In this document: one piece after another, positions 55,271 to 64,000 of the stretch
Position numbering within the stretch: the first letter of the stretch is position 1
Layout: every line of letters starts with the position of its first letter
Assembly (NCBI RefSeq): GCF_016405965.1
Contig: NZ_JAEFCD010000004.1
Coordinates: 124,001 to 188,000 of the forward strand
Length of the DNA: 64,000 nucleotides
Direction: 5' to 3'
Source: Alteromonas sp. IB21
GTDB lineage: Bacteria; Pseudomonadota; Gammaproteobacteria; Enterobacterales; Alteromonadaceae
Notes under the pieces: generated by a model
Told to the model about the DNA's origin: nothing
The model's input: only the letters and a program-made list of their open reading frames with translations
Databases searched by the model: none
Position numbers and translations under genes: made by a program

Positions 55271-55561
55271 GTGTTACAAGGTAAATGGCTTCCTATTGTA
55301 TTGTTAGTACTGTTAGGTTTACTGCAATACAGACTGTGGTTCGGAAAAAACAGTATTCCCGATTATTTCAACAGAAAACAAGAAGTTCAATCGCAAGCGC
55401 TTCAAAACGCTAACCTTGCCCAACGCAACGCCTTACTTAAAGCCGATATTAATGATTTAAAGATAGGGTTAGAGGCTATCGAAGAAAGGGCGCGAAACGA
55501 ACTAGGGCTGATTAAAAAGGGCGAGACGTTTTACCGTATTTTGCCTGCAGATTCCAAGTGA
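55271..55561 (+). CDS. ftsB: Cell division protein FtsB
   Basis: FtsB is a small bitopic divisome protein that forms a complex with FtsL and FtsQ and helps activate septal peptidoglycan synthesis. The 96-residue protein has one membrane segment (about 4-20, GKWLPIVLLVLLGLLQY). The periplasmic coiled coil (about 30-70) holds the family motif AQRNALLKADINDLK and ends with EERARNELGLIKKGETFYRIL. The start is GTG 55271. The ispD start overlaps its stop by 4 bp. The order ftsB-ispD-ispF-truD is the conserved gammaproteobacterial one. Confidence 0.96.
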   Translation: MLQGKWLPIVLLVLLGLLQYRLWFGKNSIPDYFNRKQEVQSQALQNANLAQRNALLKADINDLKIGLEAIEERARNELGLIKKGETFYRILPADSK

Positions 55562-56313
55562 AAAAAATGACATTTCCCCGCGTCGTTGCGGTCATCCCCG
55601 CAGCAGGAGTTGGCAGCCGAATGCAAGCTGACCGCCCCAAACAGTATCTCACGTTAAATGGCAAAACTATTCTTGAACACACGATTGACGCCTTGCTGGA
55701 GCATCCGCAGGTTGACGACGTCGTCGTTGCAATAAGTCCAGGCGACGCCTATTTCGATAGCTATAAATTACGCGATAAACCTATTCGCGTTGTAGAGGGC
55801 GGAAAAGAACGTGCAGACAGTGTGCTTAACGGCATCATGATGCTAAGTGAGAACGACTGGGCTTTGGTACACGATGCCGCAAGACCCTGTGTAGAAGATA
55901 CCGACATTACTTCTCTTATCGCATTAATGGGCAGCAAAGACGTTGCTGGCGGTATTTTAGCTACACCAGTTAGAGACACCATGAAACGTGTTGCCTCCTC
56001 AGGCAATGTGATTTCTCATACTGAGGACAGGGATGGCTTGTGGCATGCTCTCACACCGCAGTTTTTTCCTGCAAAATTGCTAAAGGCTGCTCTTTTCGAT
56101 GGATTAGCGCGTGGCGCTAATATTACTGACGAAGCGTCAGCTATGGAGCTTGCGGGTTACAAGGTGGCATTGGTAAACGCGAGCCCGGCTAATATCAAAA
56201 TTACGCACCCGGCTGATCTCCCTTTGGCAGAATTTTATCTCAAGCAAAAATTTAGCGCACATAGCTTCACAGAAAAAAGCGATAGCGCGAGAAATCAAAA
56301 GGCACAATCATAA
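55558..56313 (+). CDS. ispD: 2-C-methyl-D-erythritol 4-phosphate cytidylyltransferase
   Basis: IspD makes CDP-methylerythritol, step three of the MEP isoprenoid pathway. The 251-residue protein shows the nucleotidyltransferase signature [20 protein letters not shown] near residue 12 (split at the R-M) and the family motifs VHDAARPCV and [10 protein letters not shown]. The C-terminal 20 residues ([16 protein letters not shown]) are a short polar extension. The start is GTG 55558, overlapping ftsB by 4 bp; an ATG three codons later is an alternative. The stop overlaps the ispF start (TAATG), so both are translationally coupled. Confidence 0.97.
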   Translation: MKKMTFPRVVAVIPAAGVGSRMQADRPKQYLTLNGKTILEHTIDALLEHPQVDDVVVAISPGDAYFDSYKLRDKPIRVVEGGKERADSVLNGIMMLSENDWALVHDAARPCVEDTDITSLIALMGSKDVAGGILATPVRDTMKRVASSGNVISHTEDRDGLWHALTPQFFPAKLLKAALFDGLARGANITDEASAMELAGYKVALVNASPANIKITHPADLPLAEFYLKQKFSAHSFTEKSDSARNQKAQS

Positions 56314-56786
56314 TGCGAATTGGACACGGTTTTGATGTACACAAATTTGGTGGCGATGGCCCCATCACGATTGGTGGAGTGAGCATCGATTATGAACAGG
56401 GACTCGTTGCGCACTCTGACGGTGACGTACTTCTACATGCGCTTTGCGACGCCATGTTAGGTGCTGCAGCACTAGGAGATATTGGCAAGCACTTCCCGGA
56501 TACTGACGAAGCATACGCTGGTGCAGATAGTCGCGTGTTGCTCCGTCATGTCGTAAATGTAGTCAGTGAAAAGGGCTACAGACTCAGCAATGCAGATATG
56601 ACAATTGTTGCCCAAGCGCCTAAAATGGCACCACACATAAGCCATATGCGTGAAATTATCGCAAAGGACTGTAACGTAAACCTTGACGATATCAATGTTA
56701 AAGCCACCACTACTGAAAAGCTAGGCTACACTGGGCGCAAAGAAGGCATAGCCGCCCATGCCGTAGTACTACTGGAAAAACTATGA
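56313..56786 (+). CDS. ispF: 2-C-methyl-D-erythritol 2,4-cyclodiphosphate synthase
   Basis: IspF cyclises CDP-methylerythritol phosphate in the MEP pathway and acts as a zinc-dependent trimer. The 157-residue protein begins [13 protein letters not shown] with the zinc ligands D8 and H10. H42 lies in [15 protein letters not shown], and the C-terminal [19 protein letters not shown] is complete. It overlaps ispD by one base (TAATG) and truD by 4 bp (ATGA), in a tightly coupled cluster. Confidence 0.98.
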   Translation: MRIGHGFDVHKFGGDGPITIGGVSIDYEQGLVAHSDGDVLLHALCDAMLGAAALGDIGKHFPDTDEAYAGADSRVLLRHVVNVVSEKGYRLSNADMTIVAQAPKMAPHISHMREIIAKDCNVNLDDINVKATTTEKLGYTGRKEGIAAHAVVLLEKL

Positions 56787-57868
56787 AGCCGCTACACACT
56801 GACCACTGGCAGTATTATTACGCAAAACCTGTATCAACGGGTATTTTCAAATTTCAAGCTGATGACTTTCAAGTTGTAGAAGACCTTGGCTATATGCCGT
56901 GCGGTGAAGGCGAACATCAGTTCGTGTTTGTTGAAAAAACGAATACCAATACTGCCTTTGTTGCTGAGCAACTGGCTCGCTTCGTCAACCTTCCTCTGCG
57001 CCAAATAACCTACGCTGGTCGTAAAGACAAATATGCGGTTACTCAGCAGTGGTTCGGTATTCACGCGCCGGGCAAACCCGATTTTGACTTTAGCAACTTT
57101 GAGTTAGAAGGCGTTAAAGTGCTAAAACAAATACGCCACAATAAGAAGCTACGCACTGGTCAACTGAAAGGTAATCACTTTACCATTACGTTGCGTCAGG
57201 TGCTGCACCCTGAAGCAATTGAGGAGCGCCTGCGAGAAATTGAAAAGCACGGCGTCCCAAATTATTATGGAGAGCAGCGTTTCGGGGTTATGCGCTTAAA
57301 TGATATGGGTGAAGTGCAACGAGGTGGTAATCTTGTCATGGCCGAACGTATGGTAAACGGCGAAACCATCAGACACCGCAATAAACGCTCTATGGCACTT
57401 TCTGCGCTGCGTAGCTGGTTATTCAACGAGATGTTGTCTGCCCGTTTAGAAAAAGGTCTGTTTGACAGCGTTGTCCAAGGTGATGTTTTGGTACTTAGCG
57501 GCTCAAATAGCTTCTTTGTAAATAGTGGGCCGGCAGGCTCACAAGAGCAGCAAGACACGCAGCGTCGTTTTGACGCGAAAGACGTGTGCCCCTCTGCACC
57601 GCTTTGGGGTAAAGGCGCGCTCGTTAGTCAAACAGACGCATTGACCCTTGAACACTCGGTAGCTGAACAAAATAGTGAAGTTATCGACTTTTTGAGCCAA
57701 TGCGGCGTTGAGCAAGAACGTCGAGCAATAAAAATTTGGCCTTCACAGCTTGAATGGCAGACTAAGGGTGATACATTTACTCTCTCCTTTGCGCTTCCTA
57801 GCGGCTGTTTTGCAACGTCAGTCCTTAGGGAATGTGTGGAAACCTTGTCCCCCATTAATAGGGTTTAG
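56783..57868 (+). CDS. truD: tRNA pseudouridine(13) synthase TruD
   Basis: TruD converts U13 of tRNA-Glu to pseudouridine. The 361-residue protein carries the TruD signature [15 protein letters not shown] with the catalytic aspartate of the RKDK segment, and [20 protein letters not shown] and GNLVMAERM further on. The TRUD insertion domain lies between about residues 155 and 300. Its ATG overlaps the ispF stop by 4 bp. In many gammaproteobacteria surE follows with overlap; here the next gene is pcm, 77 bp downstream, with no surE remnant between. Confidence 0.96.
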   Translation: MKPLHTDHWQYYYAKPVSTGIFKFQADDFQVVEDLGYMPCGEGEHQFVFVEKTNTNTAFVAEQLARFVNLPLRQITYAGRKDKYAVTQQWFGIHAPGKPDFDFSNFELEGVKVLKQIRHNKKLRTGQLKGNHFTITLRQVLHPEAIEERLREIEKHGVPNYYGEQRFGVMRLNDMGEVQRGGNLVMAERMVNGETIRHRNKRSMALSALRSWLFNEMLSARLEKGLFDSVVQGDVLVLSGSNSFFVNSGPAGSQEQQDTQRRFDAKDVCPSAPLWGKGALVSQTDALTLEHSVAEQNSEVIDFLSQCGVEQERRAIKIWPSQLEWQTKGDTFTLSFALPSGCFATSVLRECVETLSPINRV

Positions 57869-57945
57869 ATAACGAGTAAGCGTGGCGCGCAACCATTCAT
57901 ATCTCGCGTAGCTGTTAATAAGAATAAAGGAAAGTACGCAACATC

Positions 57946-58581
57946 ATGAGAGCTTCTAGAAAAGGAGACGCGTTAGCACAACTGCTTTATAACGAGGGAA
58001 TACGTTCGCAGGCAGTGTTAAACGCCATTGCTGGTACGCCACGGGAGAGTTTTCTTCCCGATGCGCTAAAACATAAGGCCTATCAAAATACCGCGTTACC
58101 GATAGGTCAAGGCCAAACTATTTCGCAGCCTTATATTGTTGCGAAAATGACCGAGCTACTGCTTGGTAGCCCCAACAAACCTGAAAAAGTGTTAGAAATA
58201 GGTACGGGGTCGGGATATCAAACGGCTATCCTCGCGCAGCTTTTTGCTAAGGTGTTTAGCGTTGAGCGTATCAAGTCTTTGCAGTTTCAGGCGAAGCGTC
58301 GAATGAATCAACTCGACCTTCACAATATTGCAATGAAACATGGCGATGGTTGGAAAGGCTGGGAATCCAAAGGGCCTTATGATGCCATTATTGTGACAGC
58401 GGCAGCAGCAAGTCTTCCGCAAGATTTATGCGACCAGCTAAAAGAAGGTGGGCGACTTATTATACCCGTAGGTAACGAGCAGCAATCGTTACTGTGTATC
58501 GACAGGATTGAGGGGGAACTCAAAACATCGACCATAGAATCGGTTCGATTTGTTCCTCTTGTAGCAGGAGAGCTAATGTGA
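57946..58581 (+). CDS. pcm: Protein-L-isoaspartate O-methyltransferase
   Basis: Pcm uses SAM to methylate isoaspartyl residues in aged proteins, starting their repair, and matters most in stationary phase. The 211-residue protein has the PCMT start [12 protein letters not shown] and the family motif [19 protein letters not shown]. The SAM-binding motif I is [18 protein letters not shown], followed by GDGWKGW and [19 protein letters not shown] lies 11 bases upstream of the ATG. The yqaA-like start overlaps its stop. The order pcm, (yqaA), nlpD, rpoS groups stationary-phase functions. Confidence 0.96.
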   Translation: MRASRKGDALAQLLYNEGIRSQAVLNAIAGTPRESFLPDALKHKAYQNTALPIGQGQTISQPYIVAKMTELLLGSPNKPEKVLEIGTGSGYQTAILAQLFAKVFSVERIKSLQFQAKRRMNQLDLHNIAMKHGDGWKGWESKGPYDAIIVTAAAASLPQDLCDQLKEGGRLIIPVGNEQQSLLCIDRIEGELKTSTIESVRFVPLVAGELM

Positions 58582-59156
58582 AGCTTTTTGAGCCATGTTA
58601 TGACATGGCGTTACGCTGGGCGCGACATCGTCACGCAACCAAGTATTTAGGTGGGTTGAGCTTCTCGGAATCCGTATTTTTTCCTATCCCACCGGATGTG
58701 ATGCTTGCTCCTATGGCACTATCGCAGCCAAACAGGGCTTGGCAATTTGCCTTTATTACCACTATTGCGTCTATTTTGGGTGGCATTGCGGGATATTGGC
58801 TAGGCTATTTTGCGTTTGATGCATGGCTAGCGCCGCTTATTGAGAGCTGGGGTTATACTCACAAAATCGATACCGCCATGCAATGGTTTAAAGATTATGG
58901 CGTGTGGATCGTCTTTCTTGCCGGCTTCTCCCCCATTCCTTATAAAATCTTTACGGTAAGTGCAGGCTTTTTGCAAATGGCGTTCTTGCCCTTTGTGATA
59001 GCGTCAGCCGTGGGACGAGGTGCGCGATTTTTTCTAGTAGCGGCCCTCATGCGATGGGGCGGTGCTGCGATGGAACAAAAGCTTCGACAATATGTTGAAG
59101 TGCTAGGCTGGATTGTCGTAGCGCTTGCGATCTCTGCTTACTTACTATTGCGATGA
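58578..59156 (+). CDS. yqaA: YqaA family membrane protein (DedA/SNARE-associated superfamily)
   Basis: This 192-residue inner membrane protein has four or five hydrophobic segments. The start resembles YqaA-type members of the DedA/SNARE-associated superfamily: [23 protein letters not shown], split at the P-P, then [33 protein letters not shown] and [17 protein letters not shown]. DedA-type proteins are linked to lipid scrambling and membrane homeostasis; the specific role here is unknown. The start is GTG 58578, with AGGAGAG six bases upstream, overlapping pcm. Its position between pcm and nlpD differs from E. coli. Confidence 0.9.
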   Translation: MKLFEPCYDMALRWARHRHATKYLGGLSFSESVFFPIPPDVMLAPMALSQPNRAWQFAFITTIASILGGIAGYWLGYFAFDAWLAPLIESWGYTHKIDTAMQWFKDYGVWIVFLAGFSPIPYKIFTVSAGFLQMAFLPFVIASAVGRGARFFLVAALMRWGGAAMEQKLRQYVEVLGWIVVALAISAYLLLR

Positions 59157-59157
59157 C

Positions 59158-60027
59158 ATGCGCCGGCAACTGCTATATCTAGGGTTGGCATTATTAGTTA
59201 GTACATGGGTAGCCGCCTGTGCGGGCCGCACAGCGCCTGCCCCTGTGGTTCTTTTAAATAGTCAAGTTGCAGATGGCAGCGAAGAGTACACCAAACCCAC
59301 CTATAAAGTTAAACGCGGAGACACCCTATTTGCCGTTGCTTGGTATACGGGAAACGATTATCAGGATATAGCAAAATATAACGACTTATCAGCCCCTTAC
59401 ACTATTTTCCCAGGCCAGATATTGAAGTTATCGCCCACATCAAATACCGCCAAATCCCCCGCGCCTACGGCACACAAGACCAATCAGTCAACACATCCGA
59501 CCACAGTAGATGTAGACAAAAGTTTGGTTGACCGCCCTTCACCGCAGGCGTATCGTAAAAGTGAAAAAATTGTTAACTCACAGAATGTTAAAACTGTCAA
59601 GAAGCCGCCAGGTGGTGTCAAAAAACAAGCACCAGCAAGTTTTCCAGACAAAGTTAAACAGTGGGTATGGCCCGCAAAAGGTAAGCTTGTCGGTACCTTT
59701 AGTAAGTCGGAGTCAGGTAACAAAGGAATTGATATCGCTGGTGCTAGAGGAAGTAAAGTTTTAGCAGCAGCAGATGGAAAAGTTGTTTATTCAGGAAGTG
59801 CACTTCGCGGTTACGGTAATCTGGTAATAATCAAACATACCGATACCTTTTTAAGTGCCTACGCTTATAACGACGCTATTTTAGTTAAAGAACGAGAATG
59901 GGTGTCTGCGGGGCAGCAAATTGCAACCATGGGTAACAGCGGCACAGATTCGGTAAAACTTCATTTTGAAGTTAGGTATAGAGGGAAATCATTAGACCCT
60001 ATGAAATACCTGCCAACATTAAAATAA
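59158..60027 (+). CDS. nlpD: Murein hydrolase activator NlpD
   Basis: NlpD is an outer membrane lipoprotein that activates the amidase AmiC during cell separation. The 289-residue protein has a lipoprotein signal with lipobox WVAAC near residue 21. A LysM domain (about 43-88: YKVKRGDTLFAVAWYTG ... YTIFPGQILKL) is followed by a disordered Pro/Lys/Thr-rich linker and a LytM/M23 domain (about 185-288). Catalytic metal ligands are replaced (GIDIAGARG and SAYAYND), so it is a non-enzymatic activator, as in other NlpD proteins. The start is ATG 59158; a longer frame from 59125 would place extra residues before the signal. rpoS follows, and its promoter is probably inside or just after nlpD. Confidence 0.95.
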   Translation: MRRQLLYLGLALLVSTWVAACAGRTAPAPVVLLNSQVADGSEEYTKPTYKVKRGDTLFAVAWYTGNDYQDIAKYNDLSAPYTIFPGQILKLSPTSNTAKSPAPTAHKTNQSTHPTTVDVDKSLVDRPSPQAYRKSEKIVNSQNVKTVKKPPGGVKKQAPASFPDKVKQWVWPAKGKLVGTFSKSESGNKGIDIAGARGSKVLAAADGKVVYSGSALRGYGNLVIIKHTDTFLSAYAYNDAILVKEREWVSAGQQIATMGNSGTDSVKLHFEVRYRGKSLDPMKYLPTLK

Positions 60028-60053
60028 TAAAAATAAATAATAATAATAAAGAC

Positions 60054-60092
60054 AAAGGAGAAACGTCATAAGGTAAACCTTGTAGCAGGAGA
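60054..60092 (+). promoter_or_regulatory. rpoS leader with two Shine-Dalgarno sites and a small hairpin
   Basis: SD1, AAAGGAG (60054-60060), has no start codon at the right distance. SD2, AGGAGA (60087-60092), lies six bases before the rpoS ATG (60099). Between them AAGGT-AA-ACCTT (60070-60081) can form a tiny hairpin. A run of TAA triplets (about 60033-60047) precedes. SD1 may be a ribosome standby site or a relic; rpoS translation is controlled at its leader in E. coli, but this short stretch does not show the same fold. Confidence 0.4.
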
Positions 60093-60098
60093 TTCACC

Positions 60099-61091
60099 AT
60101 GGGTAAGTCAAATAAAGCCTTAGAATCAAAACCGCAAGATGACTTAGAAGTCATCGATATGCCAGCTGATATGAAAGCTGACGAAACCTTAATCAACGAC
60201 GCTGAACTAGAAAATGACGACGCCATTTTCAGTCAGGATGACCAACCTAAAAACCTGGATGCCACACAGCTTTATCTAGGAGAGATTGGTTTTTCACCAC
60301 TGCTAACCGCAGAAGAAGAAGTTTATTTTGCGCGCCGCTCACTGAAAGGCTGCGAAGCCTCTCGTAAACGAATGATTGTAAGCAACCTTCGCCTTGTTGT
60401 TAAGATTGCTCGCCGTTATAACAACCGTGGGTTGGCACTTCTAGATTTAATCGAAGAAGGCAACTTGGGTTTAATTCGTGCAGTCGAAAAGTTTGATCCT
60501 GAAAGGGGTTTTCGATTTTCAACGTACGCGACATGGTGGATACGCCAAACCATTGAACGTGCGATCATGAATCAAACACGCACCATCCGTTTGCCAATTC
60601 ATGTCGTTAAAGAGTTAAATGTTTATTTACGTGCCTCACGCGAACTTTCTCAACAGCTTGACCACGAGCCAACTGCAGAAGAAATTGCAGCCGCACTTGA
60701 TAAGCCTGTTGAAGACGTTACAAAGATGCTCCGTTTAAATGAACGTATCACATCAGTTGATACGCCAATTGGCGGAGAAAACGATAAAGCGCTACTAGAC
60801 ATTATTGCTGATGAAAAAGAGTTTAGCCCTGAAGAGAGCTTACAAGACTCCGATATAAAAAGTAATATCGTGAGTTGGCTTGAAGAACTCAATCCAAAGC
60901 AACGGGAAGTACTAGCACGACGTTTTGGACTTATGGGATATGAGCCGTCCACGCTGGAAGATGTCGGCGCAGAAATTGGCTTAACACGCGAACGTGTGCG
61001 TCAAATTCAAGTAGAAGCACTTCGTCGCCTTCGCGATATGCTAGGTCATCAGGGCCTCTCATTAGAGAACTTGTTTGACCAAGTGAAATAG
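60099..61091 (+). CDS. rpoS: RNA polymerase sigma factor RpoS
   Basis: RpoS directs stationary-phase and general stress transcription. The 330-residue protein has region 1.2 ([21 protein letters not shown], split at the S-P), region 2 ([29 protein letters not shown], in two pieces, with the -10-binding [18 protein letters not shown]), region 3 and region 4 ([35 protein letters not shown]). The N-terminal 50 residues are acidic and variable. It is distinguished from RpoD by lacking the long region 1.1 and by its position after nlpD. A terminator follows the stop by 20 bases. Confidence 0.97.
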   Translation: MGKSNKALESKPQDDLEVIDMPADMKADETLINDAELENDDAIFSQDDQPKNLDATQLYLGEIGFSPLLTAEEEVYFARRSLKGCEASRKRMIVSNLRLVVKIARRYNNRGLALLDLIEEGNLGLIRAVEKFDPERGFRFSTYATWWIRQTIERAIMNQTRTIRLPIHVVKELNVYLRASRELSQQLDHEPTAEEIAAALDKPVEDVTKMLRLNERITSVDTPIGGENDKALLDIIADEKEFSPEESLQDSDIKSNIVSWLEELNPKQREVLARRFGLMGYEPSTLEDVGAEIGLTRERVRQIQVEALRRLRDMLGHQGLSLENLFDQVK

Positions 61092-61111
61092 CAACTAAGC
61101 ACAATATAAAA

Positions 61112-61160
61112 TGCCAGTGTTGTAAGGTTCTTAAGGGCCGTTTAACACTGGTATTTTTTT
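61112..61160 (+). terminator. Intrinsic terminator of rpoS
   Basis: TGCCAGTGTT (61112-61121) pairs with AACACTGGTA (61144-61153) around a 22-base loop, followed by at least seven T residues. The gap from here to folA (about 150 bp) holds nothing I can identify. Confidence 0.85.
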
Positions 61161-61313
61161 ATGTAAAAGGTAAGCAAACCTGCCTGCCCCCCATCAATGC
61201 GTCTTCCACTCTTAGTCATTGCTAGGGTGAGAAACGCTTTTCTATCACTTTGATTTATGTGTGGGCTACCCCATACGATTTTATAAGATAGTAACGCTCA
61301 CAACGTGTCCCTT

Positions 61314-61814
61314 TTAAGCTCTCGTTAACGTTACGAATGTATAAGCATGTGGGTTTTTTTCATCAGCGCTATGGTGTTCTTTTGATAGTTCATTCCAATT
61401 TGCTGATGCTTCGTAGTCTGGAAACTGAGTATCTCCCGCAACTTCAAGGTCAATGTGAGTTAAATACAAGGTGTCGGCTTTATCTAAGAAAGCTTGGTAG
61501 ATGGTGCCACCGCCAATAACCATTATTTCTTCTACGTCATTGCTAAGCGCTTTAGCTACCTCGAAGGCTGATTCGGGTGAATCAACAACGGTTGCATCGG
61601 ATAAGCTATAGTCTTTGTTACTCGTGATAACAATATTTGGCCTGCCAGGCAGTGCTTTACCGATAGACTCATACGTTTTGCGCCCCATGATCACCGCTTT
61701 ACCAAGCGTAACGGATTTAAAGTGTTTTAAATCAGCCGGCAAATGCCACGGCATATCATTATCTGCACCAATAATTCTGTTTTTAGCCATTGCAGCAATC
61801 ATTGCTATTTTCAT
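61314..61814 (-). CDS. folA: Dihydrofolate reductase
   Basis: FolA reduces dihydrofolate to tetrahydrofolate with NADPH, regenerating the cofactor oxidised by ThyA, and is the trimethoprim target. The 166-residue protein (E. coli 159) begins MKIAMIAAMAKNRIIGADND. The substrate-binding acid D28 lies in MPWHLPADLKHFK, followed by VIMGRKTYESIGKALPGRPN and the NADPH-binding VIGGGTIYQAFL. All key residues are present, and no resistance-type change is evident from these motifs. It appears to be transcribed alone. Confidence 0.97.
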   Translation of the reverse strand: MKIAMIAAMAKNRIIGADNDMPWHLPADLKHFKSVTLGKAVIMGRKTYESIGKALPGRPNIVITSNKDYSLSDATVVDSPESAFEVAKALSNDVEEIMVIGGGTIYQAFLDKADTLYLTHIDLEVAGDTQFPDYEASANWNELSKEHHSADEKNPHAYTFVTLTRA

Positions 61815-61920
61815 TTTTCTACCTTCAGGCTGAATTCAATTTAACGCGTGGGCATTATAACAATATTGCCGATGAAAAGCGTCCGCTGTACTTTGCTCAA
61901 AGAACAATCGCGATTTGCAT

Positions 61921-61962
61921 AAAAAAGCCCGCATTTGCTAGAGCAACTATGCGAGCTTTTTT
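61921..61962 (-). terminator. Intrinsic terminator of obgE
   Basis: AAAAAAGC-C-CGCAT (from 61921) pairs with ATGCG-A-GCTTTTTT (to 61962) with one internal mismatch. The apical part TTGCT-AG-AGCAA extends the stem, giving a long, nearly symmetrical hairpin. Read on the minus strand it follows the obgE stop by about 110 bases and ends in six T residues. Confidence 0.85.
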
Positions 61963-62040
61963 GTTGTGCATTTTTTGAAATAAACGCAATGCAAGAACCT
62001 GACGAGCGCTGCTTAAAAACAGTACCTCATTGATAAATCG

Positions 62041-63250
<1,210 letters not shown>

Positions 63251-63451
63251 TTATCACTCCGGGCTTTAATGCCGTGGGTTATTAACTTAATAATGCGAAC
63301 ACTAAGTTTACACCAAAATGCTCAATGACGCTTTCGTGTATGCTTAGTATTCTTAAAATCGAAAACTAAAACCTTGTATAGCGTGAATTCATTACTGAAT
63401 TTAAACGCTATTAAATAAGAACAGAAAAAGAAAGAAAGGTTTCACAAAACA

Positions 63452-63477
63452 AAAAACCCCGCAAGCGCGGGGTTTTT
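63452..63477 (-). terminator. Intrinsic terminator of rpmA
   Basis: AAAAACCCCGC (63452-63462) and GCGGGGTTTTT (63467-63477) form a perfect 11-bp stem with the loop AAGC. It lies 30 bases after the rpmA stop. The remaining ~200 bp to obgE should contain the obgE promoter. Confidence 0.95.
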
Positions 63478-63507
63478 CTAAGCCTGTTCGGCGAGAAGCT
63501 TTCGCGC

Positions 63508-63765
63508 TTACTCAGCTACGATGCTTACAAACTTACGGTTTTTCGGTCCTTTAACGTCGAACTGAACTTTACCGTCTTTTAGTGCAAACAACGTGTGGTC
63601 TTTACCGATACCCATGTTGTCACCAGCGTGGAAACGAGTACCACGTTGACGAACAATGATGTTACCAGCAAGAACAGATTCGCCACCAAAGCGCTTAACA
63701 CCTAGGCGTTTACTCTCTGAATCACGACCGTTTTTGGTACTACCACCAGCTTTTTTGTGTGCCAT
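63508..63765 (-). CDS. rpmA: 50S ribosomal protein L27
   Basis: L27 lies near the peptidyl transferase centre, its flexible N-terminus reaching towards the P-site tRNA. The 85-residue protein begins [20 protein letters not shown] and continues [21 protein letters not shown], with the split at conserved glycines, and is complete. AGGAGC lies upstream of the ATG. It follows rplU by 15 bp in one transcription unit. Confidence 0.98.
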   Translation of the reverse strand: MAHKKAGGSTKNGRDSESKRLGVKRFGGESVLAGNIIVRQRGTRFHAGDNMGIGKDHTLFALKDGKVQFDVKGPKNRKFVSIVAE

Positions 63766-63780
63766 GTGTTCGTGCTCCTA

Positions 63781-64000
63781 TTATGCGTTGATACCAGTGA
63801 TTTTCACTTCTGTGAACCACTGACGGTGACCCGCTTGCTTACGAGAGTGCTTACGACGACGGAACTTAACGATTTTTACTTTATCGCCACGACCGTGTGT
63901 AACAACCTCAGCAGTCACCTTACCACCAGCAACGATTGGTGTGCCGATTTTTACGTCGTCACCGTTGCTTACCATTAAAACTTTGTCAAATTCAACCGAT
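63781..64000 (-). CDS. rplU: 50S ribosomal protein L21 (partial, 3' part)
   Basis: L21 binds 23S rRNA in the large subunit. The C-terminal ~72 residues are in the window, reading [19 protein letters not shown] at the window edge and ending KITGINA. The segment [19 protein letters not shown] is diagnostic. The reading frame continues past 64000, so the start is outside. An in-frame ATG at 63975 is internal and not the start. It precedes rpmA by 15 bp. Confidence 0.97.
   Translation of the reverse strand, partial: SVEFDKVLMVSNGDDVKIGTPIVAGGKVTAEVVTHGRGDKVKIVKFRRRKHSRKQAGHRQWFTEVKITGINA

Overview
The window looks like a chromosomal segment of a marine gammaproteobacterium of the Alteromonas group (Alteromonadaceae). 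This is inferred from gene content and order, AT-leaning base composition and enterobacteria-like synteny blocks; no 16S or other marker proves the genus. Nearly all of it is conserved housekeeping chromosome. I see no tRNA, rRNA, CRISPR array, insertion sequence, integrase or prophage.

Layout. (1) 1-3.7 kb: the EF-P beta-lysylation set (epmA, efp, epmB) and a YjfB-like small motility protein. (2) 3.8-6.8 kb: an unrecognised membrane-anchored protein, a HAD phosphatase and a PQ-loop-like membrane protein. (3) 6.9-13.1 kb: nudF-yqiB-cpdA-yqiA-parE on the minus strand, divergent from tolC, as in E. coli. (4) 13.2-17.3 kb: an unlisted 50-codon gene, a one-domain voltage-gated cation channel and a large TPR lipoprotein of the PEP-CTERM PrsT type. 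(5) 17.4-26.3 kb: cold-shock-type DEAD-box helicase with a long leader, cysG, an exported transglutaminase-like protein, a PIN-PhoH ATPase, an exported HExxH peptidase-like protein, and a membrane-bound XRE regulator with a DUF4019 tail. (6) 26.6-33.2 kb: rapA, rluA, a DUF3530-like exported protein, a small unknown protein and an AmpG-like permease. (7) 33.3-43.7 kb: a double-receiver hybrid histidine kinase faces an apparently continuous minus-strand operon rppH-ptsP-tauE/safE-lgt-thyA-(REC-CheC)-(PAS-GGDEF); mutH diverges from rppH. (8) 43.7-53.2 kb: a seven-helix membrane AraC-type regulator, CYTH-CHAD triphosphatase, SH3-domain membrane protein, type-B PutA and a Cache chemoreceptor. (9) 53.4-61.1 kb: a TIGR03545-like membrane protein, then ftsB-ispD-ispF-truD-pcm-yqaA-nlpD-rpoS, with no surE at its usual place. 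(10) 61.3-64.0 kb: folA, obgE, rpmA and the 3' part of rplU, all on the minus strand.

The genes form working sets: translation quality (EF-P modification, RluA, TruD, RapA recycling), nucleotide sanitation and folate/dTMP supply (NudF, RppH, ThyA, FolA), envelope and division (Lgt, FtsB, NlpD, TolC, AmpG), and stationary-phase control (RpoS). The least conventional part is the signalling group at 33.3-37.5 kb, where a CheC-like phosphatase fused to a receiver overlaps a diguanylate cyclase gene at the tail of a housekeeping operon. Other points worth following: the TFEDW pore of the channel, the orphan PrsT-like lipoprotein, the XRE-DUF4019/peptidase pair whose two stop codons share one hairpin, two unannotated small proteins, the missing surE, and a tandem repeat across the obgE stop codon.
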